From positions 110,471 to 168,911 of the IMG/VR virus record IMGVR_UViG_3300017917_002605: a stretch of 58,441 bases of DNA; one strand, given 5' to 3'. The notes below the pieces were generated by a model, which saw only the letters and a list, made by a program, of their open reading frames with translations, made no database searches and was not told the DNA's origin. The position numbers and the translations under genes were made by a program. Below, piece by piece: positions 8,128 through 15,729 of the stretch (the stretch's first letter is position 1; the number at the start of each line of letters is the position of its first letter). Origin of the DNA: a virus.

Positions 8128-9456
8128 ATGGCACTTTTCTCTCTAACAGACATTAGTTTTGGTTCCAAAAACAGTGTATTGAGTGGTCCTTTATCAGCAC
8201 TATTTCAATCTCCGTTCAGTACCTCGTCTTTACGATATCCAATTGACGTTGGTAGTTACGATAAGGGACACTATATGTTGTTCCATATTAACGTACAGAA
8301 GAAAACCGCATTTGACGGTATCGACAAGTACAACGGCGCTGATGCTCTAAATCTGATGGCAAACGCCGATATTCTTTCATCAATTAAAGGTCAATTGTCG
8401 GCACCAGGTTCCATCGGTGGAATGATTGGTGAGGTTAGTTCTGCAATCTCTAACGGTATTTCTGCTGCTACTAATGCTGTGAGTAAAGCTGTCAATGAGG
8501 TGGTTGGTGGAATTAAAAGTGGTATCAACGACCTAACGAATTCATTAGGCCTAGGTAATTTAGGCATCGGCAAGGCAATCGATAAGTTTAGTTTGGGAAT
8601 GCAATTTGGTTCTTCTACACCGGTCAACACAAGTCCTTTGCGTACCACAAAAAGAACCGCAACAACAATTGCATTGTACATGCCAGATACGTTGGTATTT
8701 AACTATTCACACGGTTTTGATACACCTTCCATGACAGAGGCAATGGGTGGTATTGGTCAAGCAGGCCAGGCCGCAAAATCAGTTTATGATGCCGTAAAGA
8801 ATGCACCAGAAGGACAAAAGGTTTCTTCTGCTAAAGAAAACTTAAAACCATTTGCAACAGAAGCTGCTGGTGGCCTTGCAGGTAAATTGATGGCCGCTGG
8901 TGGTGGTAATTCCGAATCTACCAAAAAGATTATCATGGCTTCACAGGGTATTGTGACCAACCCACAACTTGAAGTCATTTACTCAACAACAAACCTAAGA
9001 CAATTCTCATTTGAATTCATGTTCTATCCTCGTTCACAAGCCGAGGCAAAACAAGTAATGAGCATCATTGAAGAATTTAGATTTCATGCTGCACCTGAAC
9101 TAGATGGTTCTGGTGGTGGACGTTATTTGATTCCACCATCAGAATTTGACATTGAGTTTCATATGAACGGTGCACCAAACCCTAACATTCCTAAAATTTC
9201 AACTTGTGTGTTGACTGCAATTGATTTGGATTATGCACCAAATGGATGGTCAGCATATGAAGTTCCAGGACAAGTCAGGGCACAAACTGGCGGCTCAGGT
9301 ACACCTACCGCTGTTCGTATGACACTACAGTTCCAGGAAACTCAGATGATTACAAAAGAAATGATTCGTCCAAACTACAGAAGCGAGGGCAATCCAAGAA
9401 GTGTTCTGGAACAATTCATGGGTGCAGGTTCTCGCAAAAACGATGGTGGTTACTAA
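8128..9456 (+). CDS. 48: Baseplate tail tube cap gp48
   Basis: 442 aa (T4 gp48 is 364). The diagnostic N-terminal stretch is RYPIDVGSYDKGHYMLFHIN. Residues about 75-165 are a Gly/Ala/Ser-rich amphipathic insertion, and a second Ala/Gly-rich insertion lies near 200-270. The C-terminal half contains a tube-like fold region (FSFEFMFYPRSQAEAKQVM). gp48 caps the baseplate and, with gp54, provides the platform for gp19. Stop and next start overlap (TAATG), so it is coupled to gp53. Confidence 0.85.
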   Translation: MALFSLTDISFGSKNSVLSGPLSALFQSPFSTSSLRYPIDVGSYDKGHYMLFHINVQKKTAFDGIDKYNGADALNLMANADILSSIKGQLSAPGSIGGMIGEVSSAISNGISAATNAVSKAVNEVVGGIKSGINDLTNSLGLGNLGIGKAIDKFSLGMQFGSSTPVNTSPLRTTKRTATTIALYMPDTLVFNYSHGFDTPSMTEAMGGIGQAGQAAKSVYDAVKNAPEGQKVSSAKENLKPFATEAAGGLAGKLMAAGGGNSESTKKIIMASQGIVTNPQLEVIYSTTNLRQFSFEFMFYPRSQAEAKQVMSIIEEFRFHAAPELDGSGGGRYLIPPSEFDIEFHMNGAPNPNIPKISTCVLTAIDLDYAPNGWSAYEVPGQVRAQTGGSGTPTAVRMTLQFQETQMITKEMIRPNYRSEGNPRSVLEQFMGAGSRKNDGGY

Positions 9457-10094
9457 TGGCTAAATTTTTCGATAAGTTCCCAAAAGAACTTTATACATTA
9501 GAAGAAAAACCACAATCTTTGGATTCTGTTACAAACATTTGTACCAGAATGGCTTTTGGTCAAGATTTCAAAGAGAATGCTGCAACTTATTATGAGTATG
9601 ACATACAAGAAGGTGAAAAACCTGAATTGATTGCTCACAAATTGTATGGTTCACCAGAACAACATTGGATTGTTTTGATGATGAATGATATTATTGACCC
9701 ATACTACGATTGGCCTATGAGTCAATCTGTTTTCAACGAATACATCAATACAAAATATTCAGAACAAGCTCAAGCAAATAATACCACAGGTATAAAATGG
9801 GCTGCAAACAATGTAAAGTCTTATTACATCAACGAAAAGAGAAGTGTTGTAGGTTCAAACGTTGTTACTGAAGAAAGCAGTGAAGTTGATTATGACACAT
9901 GGGTTGCAACTGATATTAGTTTGGATGATATAACTTTGGATGACGGAACAAAAATTATTATTGAGGTAAAGAAAACATCTAAAACTTATTTTGAATATGA
10001 AAATGAGTTGAACGAAAGTAAACGAAAAATTAAACTTGTTCGACCTGGCCTGGCAGGCTCACTAAACAAAGAATTTAAGAAGGTTATTAGTTAA
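9456..10094 (+). CDS. 53: Baseplate wedge protein gp53
   Basis: 212 aa (T4 gp53 is 196). Recognised by YEYDIQEGEKPELIAHKLYG and HWIVLMMNDIIDPYYDWPMS, the LysM-like core of gp53, which matches the T4 pattern 'LYWVLLMCNDNYDPYYGW'. In T4, gp53 is the wedge component that triggers joining of wedges around the hub. It is translationally coupled at both ends by single-base stop/start overlaps. Confidence 0.88.
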   Translation: MAKFFDKFPKELYTLEEKPQSLDSVTNICTRMAFGQDFKENAATYYEYDIQEGEKPELIAHKLYGSPEQHWIVLMMNDIIDPYYDWPMSQSVFNEYINTKYSEQAQANNTTGIKWAANNVKSYYINEKRSVVGSNVVTEESSEVDYDTWVATDISLDDITLDDGTKIIIEVKKTSKTYFEYENELNESKRKIKLVRPGLAGSLNKEFKKVIS

Positions 10095-11410
10095 TGGCAA
10101 TCGGTGATACCCTTAGTTATGCAATAGGCGATTTACTATTGATAACTAAAACGGCTACTGTTGACCTCCGTGATATGATGGAGGAACTGAACATTTACGA
10201 TAACTTGTTTCTGCCTGCAATGTCAGGAAACATTGTTGTTCGTGATGCAGTTGGTTTGGCCAAGCGTTTGAAATTTGACGGCACAGAATATATCAAAATT
10301 GATATCACCAAAGACGGTGATAACATGCGAATTGAGAAAACATTCCGTGTTTTTAAACTGTCAAACAAACGTGACCAGAACAGCACCTCTGAAATTTTTG
10401 TTTTACACTTTTGTTCCGAAGAAGTATTGTTTTCTGAACAAAAGAAAATAAACCAAGCATACGAAGACACATATAGCAATATTGCTCGTTCAATACTTGT
10501 TGATTACCTTGAAGTACCTTCACATAAGTTTATGGATGGTTTTCAAGACGAATCGTATGGTATCAAAAAAGTAAACATACCAAATCTAAAACCTTTTGCT
10601 GCAATAGATTGGTGTGTTCGCCGTGCATTGGACATATATGATGCACCTAGTTTTGTATTCTTTGAGAACAGATATGGTTTTAACCTTTGCAGTTTGTATT
10701 CTTTGATTGAACAAGAACCTATTGGTACAATTAACTTTGGTATGAAAAACTTTGGTGATGATATTGGTGTTGACTTTTTTGGTGCTCGTTCAAGTAACGT
10801 AATCAAAAACTTTGATGCCACTGAAGCAATTAAGTCTGGTTTGTTGGCCAGTAAATTTAAGGGTTTTGACCCAGTTACCAGAACATACTACAACAAAGAA
10901 ATTAACTTTGCTGAACTGTATGAAGGTCGACCACACCTAAACAAATACCCCTTTATTACAATGAATAAGAATCGTGATGGTAATTTACCAACACAGGAGT
11001 TTGATTCTAAACAGGCGGTTACACCTATGCAAAGTAACCAAAATTTGAGTAAATACGCACAATCAAAAGACCCATATCTACAAACAGACGATATGGAAAA
11101 TTACGAATTACAACGTAAAGGTATTTTTGCAAACTTGATGAACAGACGAATCAACATTGTTATGCCTGGTTCTGCTATGTGGACTTCAGGTCGAGTTGTT
11201 GAATTGGATTATCCAAGACGTTCTGCTCGTTCAACAAATGACGATAGTATTTTAGACGATAGATTATCTGGCAAGTATTTGATTGTTGCAACAAGACATA
11301 AGTTTGGTTTTAAGATGTATGAAACAATTATGGAAGTTGCAACTGACTCCAGTATGGAACCAAACCTTTACAATGATTCTGCTGAACAAGGATTGATTTT
11401 AAATGACTAA
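10094..11410 (+). CDS. 27: Baseplate hub protein gp27
   Basis: 438 aa (T4 gp27 is 391). It begins with a strand-rich region typical of hub proteins (LFLPAMSGNIVVRDAVGL) and contains IARSILVDYL, a hub-fold feature. The call is supported by overlap with gp5 immediately downstream (ATG at 11403 inside the last codons), as gp27 and gp5 form one trimeric complex. Expected role: the trimeric adaptor between tail tube and spike. Confidence 0.8.
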   Translation: MAIGDTLSYAIGDLLLITKTATVDLRDMMEELNIYDNLFLPAMSGNIVVRDAVGLAKRLKFDGTEYIKIDITKDGDNMRIEKTFRVFKLSNKRDQNSTSEIFVLHFCSEEVLFSEQKKINQAYEDTYSNIARSILVDYLEVPSHKFMDGFQDESYGIKKVNIPNLKPFAAIDWCVRRALDIYDAPSFVFFENRYGFNLCSLYSLIEQEPIGTINFGMKNFGDDIGVDFFGARSSNVIKNFDATEAIKSGLLASKFKGFDPVTRTYYNKEINFAELYEGRPHLNKYPFITMNKNRDGNLPTQEFDSKQAVTPMQSNQNLSKYAQSKDPYLQTDDMENYELQRKGIFANLMNRRINIVMPGSAMWTSGRVVELDYPRRSARSTNDDSILDDRLSGKYLIVATRHKFGFKMYETIMEVATDSSMEPNLYNDSAEQGLILND

Positions 11411-12458
11411 TGAACACTCAGCTGAAATTAAACGTGGCGAATTTGTTTGGTGGACCGGTGTAGTTGAAGATAAAAGTGACCCATTAAAATTAGGCCGTTG
11501 CAAAGTTAGAATTTTTGGTTGGCATCCTGAACAAAAAGAACAAATGCCAACATTTAACTTGCCTTGGTCGCAAGTTATGTTACCAACAAACAATACAGAA
11601 GTCTATGCACCAAAAAATGGTGACATGGTTGTTGGTTTCTTTATGGACGGAAGTGTTGGTCAACAACCAGTTATTATGGGTGTAATGCCTGCGATTCCAT
11701 TAACACAAGGTAATGCAGAGTATCCTTTCAGTGATTCTAGAACAGAAGAAGAATTGTTGAAGTCTCCTAGACCACCAAAAGAAAAAGAATATAAAACCGA
11801 TGGCACTGGCATCAAACTGACCGAAGAAGATACCGCATCATTGTATCCTTTGAATCTAGATGAACCAACTACCTCTAGACTGGCAAGAAATGATGAAGAC
11901 AGTATTGTTAAAACTTTTATCGAAGAACGAAAAAAGAATGTTGTAAAAGAAGTGCCTGTTGCTGAAGGTGAAGTTTGGTCTGAACCAGAAACAAAATATA
12001 AAACTGAATATCCATGGAACAACGCAATGGAATCAGAATCTGGTCACATACTAGAATTTGATGATACTTACGAAGCAGAACGAATTCATCTTGCTCATAG
12101 AAATGGTTCTTTTCAGGAATGGTTTCCTGACGGTGATAAAGTTGAAAAAGTTACCAAAGATAACTACACGATTATTATGGGTAACGACAAAGTTTATATT
12201 ATGGGCAAAGTCAATATCACCGTACAAGGTGATGCTGATGTGTATGTCAAAAAGAGTGTTCAAATGAAAGTTGATGGTTCCGTTACTGCTGTAATCGGTG
12301 GTGACGTAAAGGCCACAATTGGTGGCAGTGTTACTGCTGATATTAGTGGTGATGTAACAGAAACTGTTGGTGGTGCCAGAAATGTGAATGTTTCTGGAGA
12401 CTATAACATCACCGCTGGTAATTTCAAAGTCAGTGCTGGTACAATTAATCTGAACTAA
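11403..12458 (+). CDS. 5: Baseplate spike gp5 without lysozyme domain
   Basis: 351 aa, much shorter than T4 gp5 (575). Residues about 8-100 form the OB-fold (WWTGVVEDKSDPLKLGRCKVR; FGWHPEQ). Residues about 105-215 are an acidic, polar linker where T4 gp5 carries lysozyme; no Glu-Asp-Thr triad is present. Residues about 270-345 are octad beta-helix repeats (IGGDVKATIGGSV) forming the spike. It overlaps gp27 by eight bases and is followed by an unknown protein and a PAAR tip. Muralytic activity is instead encoded at 1-2448. Confidence 0.85.
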   Translation: MTNEHSAEIKRGEFVWWTGVVEDKSDPLKLGRCKVRIFGWHPEQKEQMPTFNLPWSQVMLPTNNTEVYAPKNGDMVVGFFMDGSVGQQPVIMGVMPAIPLTQGNAEYPFSDSRTEEELLKSPRPPKEKEYKTDGTGIKLTEEDTASLYPLNLDEPTTSRLARNDEDSIVKTFIEERKKNVVKEVPVAEGEVWSEPETKYKTEYPWNNAMESESGHILEFDDTYEAERIHLAHRNGSFQEWFPDGDKVEKVTKDNYTIIMGNDKVYIMGKVNITVQGDADVYVKKSVQMKVDGSVTAVIGGDVKATIGGSVTADISGDVTETVGGARNVNVSGDYNITAGNFKVSAGTINLN

Positions 12459-12459
12459 C

Positions 12460-12999
12460 ATGTCTTTTCTTCTAACTCCAGTTTGGACAACACATGTCAG
12501 TAACTATCCAACGGCACCAGATGACCCAACATCAATGATGCCAGATGCGCTTTATATGTCTGATGTTATGGCTCACGAAATATCTTGGGTGGATGCAGGT
12601 GAATTGAATCCCGAAACTTCAGCACCGGCGGTGGTTGATAAAATTAAATTGACCATGACTCCGACAAATGAAGGTATAACAGTATCAGAAGGATTGCCTG
12701 CAAAAATAACAGGAATGTATGTTGGTCCTTTGTTTCCAAATCAAACACTTAAATATGTACCGAAAGGTAAATCTGACTTAACTGTTACTCCGACCGTTGT
12801 TGGTTCTTTTGAGTTGTTACCACAAAAAGATACAATTGAACTGTTTGAATTTAAACCAGACACAAGTTCTGTTACAGTTACGGTTAAAGCTGAAGCATAT
12901 GAGTTGGAAGTATTGATTGCTGAATCTACATTTACAGGTAAAGTGTTCAATAATTACACCGCTGGTAGAAATTCAATAAGAAACTTTTTTGGAACATAA
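12460..12999 (+). CDS. Spike-operon protein of unknown function
   Basis: 179 aa, not recognised. The N-terminal 60 residues are rich in Pro, Asp and Met (SNYPTAPDDPTSMMPDALYM); the rest looks like one or two Ig-like beta domains (Thr/Val alternation, 'TVTVKAEAYELEVLIAEST'). It sits one base after gp5 and two bases before PAAR, so it probably belongs to the spike or its loading. Confidence 0.7.
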   Translation: MSFLLTPVWTTHVSNYPTAPDDPTSMMPDALYMSDVMAHEISWVDAGELNPETSAPAVVDKIKLTMTPTNEGITVSEGLPAKITGMYVGPLFPNQTLKYVPKGKSDLTVTPTVVGSFELLPQKDTIELFEFKPDTSSVTVTVKAEAYELEVLIAESTFTGKVFNNYTAGRNSIRNFFGT

Positions 13000-13001
13000 A
13001 A

Positions 13002-13286
13002 ATGCCAGGTATTGCAAGATTGGGAGATGAATGCACAGGACACGGTTGTTTTGGTCCAAGAGTTAATGATGCTGCTTCTGGAAATGTATTCATAAACGGA
13101 AAAGGCGCACATCGTCAAGGTGACCATTGGATTACACATTGTTGCGGACCATCGTGCCATGACAGTGTTTTGTCTGGCGGTTCTGGCTCCGTTTTTGTAA
13201 ATGGTAAACCCTTAGGAAGAATCGGAGACCCTATTGCTTGCGGTTCAGCAGTATCTTCTGGTTCCGGTAACGTTTTCGCAGGTTGA
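13002..13286 (+). CDS. 5.4: PAAR-repeat spike tip protein (gp5.4-like)
   Basis: 94 aa (T4 gp5.4 is 97). It shows the PAAR pattern: PGIARLGDECTGHGC at the start, GHxC and HxxCC-type metal ligands, then SVFVNGKPLGRIGDP and GSAVSSGSGNVF. PAAR proteins form a small zinc- or iron-bearing cone that sharpens the gp5 beta-helix. Context directly after gp5 fits. Confidence 0.9.
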   Translation: MPGIARLGDECTGHGCFGPRVNDAASGNVFINGKGAHRQGDHWITHCCGPSCHDSVLSGGSGSVFVNGKPLGRIGDPIACGSAVSSGSGNVFAG

Positions 13287-13293
13287 ATAAATA
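13286..13293 (+). promoter_or_regulatory. Late-promoter-like box AATAAATA before gp25
   Basis: AATAAATA overlaps the PAAR stop and ends four bases before the gp25 ATG. No Shine-Dalgarno is visible between. If used, the mRNA would be leaderless; it may instead be a chance AT-rich motif. Confidence 0.35.
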
Positions 13294-13297
13294 GAAG

Positions 13298-13690
13298 ATG
13301 GCACAAAACGCAAGAACATACAGAGATTTGGATTTGAATTTTAACATTCATCCAATCACAAAAGATATCAACAAAAATGTTGGTGAGATGGCTGTTGTCG
13401 GCGCAATTAAAAATTTATTGTTGACTAATCACTATGAACGTCCATTCAATCCAGAATTAGGTTCAAATGTAAGACGTTTGTTGTTTGAACCAGCGGATAC
13501 TATTACTGCTGCCATACTTGAGCGTGCTATAAGAGAAGCTCTTTCAAACTGGGACCCACGTGTGACAGTTAAAGCAAGTAATGTTTTTCCACAACCTGAT
13601 GAAAACGCATATCAAGTTAGATTAGAGTTGTATATTGCAAACCGAACAGAACCAATGAATATCACTTTCATGCTTGAAAGAATACGATAA
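13298..13690 (+). CDS. 25: Baseplate wedge protein gp25
   Basis: 130 aa (T4 gp25 is 132), the most conserved baseplate component across contractile injection systems. Characteristic segments: YRDLDLNFNIHPITKDINKN, IKNLLLTNHYERPFNPELGS and the core ERAIREALSNWDPRV. gp25 and gp6 form the core bundle that surrounds the hub. The stop overlaps the gp6 start (TAATGG). Confidence 0.93.
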   Translation: MAQNARTYRDLDLNFNIHPITKDINKNVGEMAVVGAIKNLLLTNHYERPFNPELGSNVRRLLFEPADTITAAILERAIREALSNWDPRVTVKASNVFPQPDENAYQVRLELYIANRTEPMNITFMLERIR

Positions 13691-15729
13691 TGGCACAGAG
13701 AACAAGAATTACAGAACTTGATTTTGACCAAATCAAGACAAATTTAAAAGACTTTTTAAGAAGTCAGGACCAGTTTACCGATTACGATTTCGAAGGTTCT
13801 GGTCTGTCTATATTGTTGGATGTTTTGGCATACAACACGCACTATAATGCGTACTATCTTAACATGGTTGCAAACGAAGCTTTTATCGACACCGCCATTT
13901 TGCGTGACTCTGTGGTATCACACGCCAAAGCACTAGGTTACACACCATTCTCAACCACTGCTCCTGTTGCTATTGTTAATGTCACCGTTGAAACAAACAC
14001 TTTTGATACTGGTACTTTAACCATTCCAAAAGGTTATTATTTTATGTCAAACCTTGTTGATGGAAAATCATACAAGTATGTGACATTGGAAGACCACACC
14101 GTTTCTAAAACTGGAACAAAATTTGTTTTTGAAAACATTAAAATTTACGAAGGTATATTAACAACCTATCGTTTTACTCAAGATGATTCTAATAACCCAA
14201 AACAAATCATAATTCTTCCTAACGGAAACATTGATACTTCTACCATTGCTGTATCTGTGCAAGCAGTTTCTTCCAACACATCTGTTGTTCCGTATCAAAG
14301 AGCCGCTGATGTATTGGATTTGACTTCTGATTCTGAAGTGTTTTTTGTACAAGAAGGTCGTGGAGGAAGTTATCAACTTTATTTCGGCAATGGCGTTTTA
14401 GGTAAAAAACTTGAAGACGGTTCAACTGTAATTGTTACGTATGTTCTGACAAACTCAACCGCTTCTAACGGAGTTGATACATTTAAAGCGTTATCTTTGA
14501 TTGGTGGTTATTCTGCAATCAGTACCACCACTGTTTCACCTGCCGCCGGCGGTGCAAACAAAGAAACTTCTGATGAAATAAAAACAAATGCACCACTACA
14601 ATATGCATCACAAAATCGTTTGGTTTCTTTGTCTGATTATGAATCATATCTAAAGAAAAATTATCCAGCGGTAGATTCTTTATCTGTTTGGGGTGGTGAA
14701 GATGAAATTCCTAAAGTTTACGGTAAAGTATTCATATCATTAAAACCAAAAACAAATTTCTTCTTATCTGAAGCAGAGAAGACACGTATTGTTGAAGAAA
14801 TTTTAAAACCAAAATCTGTTGTTGCAATTGATGCTGTAATTCGTGACCCTGAGTATTTGTATCTACAGGTTAAATCTAAAGTCAGTTATGACCCAAAGAA
14901 AACCACAAGAAATGGTGACGGTATCAAAAACGCAATTAGAAATTCTGTAATTTCTTATAAAAACGTAAACTTAGATAAATTCGGTTCAACGTTCGTTCTC
15001 TCTAAATTGCAAGATTCTATTGACTCTAGTGATGCATCCATCATTGGTTCTGAAGCCACGTTAAGATTGGAGAAAAGAATTTCTCCAACAATAAACGCAA
15101 GCAAAAACTATACAGTCAATTTCTATACAACACTACACCGTGGAACTTCAACAAACAAATTAGTTTGTTCTGAATTTACCGCATATGATGTACTTGGAAA
15201 TATTAGAACATGTATCATTGAAGAAGTGCCAGAATCTTTCACTGGAATTCAATCCATCACTGTTGACAATCCAGGTTACAAGTATTTAAATCCAACAGTA
15301 ACAATTACCGGCGATGGTGTTGGTGCAGAAGCTGTTGCAAAAGTTGTAAATGGAAAAATACAATCTATAACACTGACAAAACGTGGAACTGGTTACTCAA
15401 CTGCTGTAGTTAATATTACTGATGAACGTGGAGTCGGTGCTTCTGCCACTGCGGTTGTTGATGCACAGTATGGAGATTTGCGATTGGTTTATTTTGACCA
15501 AAACGCAGAGCGCCAAGTTATTAGTGATAAAATTGGTACTATTGATTATATTAACGGAATCATACAGTTAAATAACTTAAAGGTATTGTCTGTCGTTGCA
15601 GCTGATGGTCTAATTCGTTTTAGTATTGAGGCACAAAAAGGCATTATTAAATCACAAAGAAATGTGATTCTTTCGTTTGATGAAACAGACCCTGCCGCTA
15701 TTGCAACTGAACTAGAAATTTACAGTTAA
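13690..15729 (+). CDS. 6: Baseplate wedge protein gp6
   Basis: 679 aa (T4 gp6 is 660). The N-terminus has ITELDFDQIKTNLKDFLRSQ and 'DYDFEGSGLSILLDVLAYNT', strongly typical of gp6; the J-like core (ASQNRLVSLSDYESYLKKNY) follows at about 305. Residues about 522-595 carry one copy of a Gly-Tyr repeat (PGYKYLNPTVTITGDG then GTGYSTAVVNIT) shared with three other proteins of this block. It is coupled to gp25 and to the next gene by one-base overlaps. Confidence 0.9.
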   Translation: MAQRTRITELDFDQIKTNLKDFLRSQDQFTDYDFEGSGLSILLDVLAYNTHYNAYYLNMVANEAFIDTAILRDSVVSHAKALGYTPFSTTAPVAIVNVTVETNTFDTGTLTIPKGYYFMSNLVDGKSYKYVTLEDHTVSKTGTKFVFENIKIYEGILTTYRFTQDDSNNPKQIIILPNGNIDTSTIAVSVQAVSSNTSVVPYQRAADVLDLTSDSEVFFVQEGRGGSYQLYFGNGVLGKKLEDGSTVIVTYVLTNSTASNGVDTFKALSLIGGYSAISTTTVSPAAGGANKETSDEIKTNAPLQYASQNRLVSLSDYESYLKKNYPAVDSLSVWGGEDEIPKVYGKVFISLKPKTNFFLSEAEKTRIVEEILKPKSVVAIDAVIRDPEYLYLQVKSKVSYDPKKTTRNGDGIKNAIRNSVISYKNVNLDKFGSTFVLSKLQDSIDSSDASIIGSEATLRLEKRISPTINASKNYTVNFYTTLHRGTSTNKLVCSEFTAYDVLGNIRTCIIEEVPESFTGIQSITVDNPGYKYLNPTVTITGDGVGAEAVAKVVNGKIQSITLTKRGTGYSTAVVNITDERGVGASATAVVDAQYGDLRLVYFDQNAERQVISDKIGTIDYINGIIQLNNLKVLSVVAADGLIRFSIEAQKGIIKSQRNVILSFDETDPAAIATELEIYS

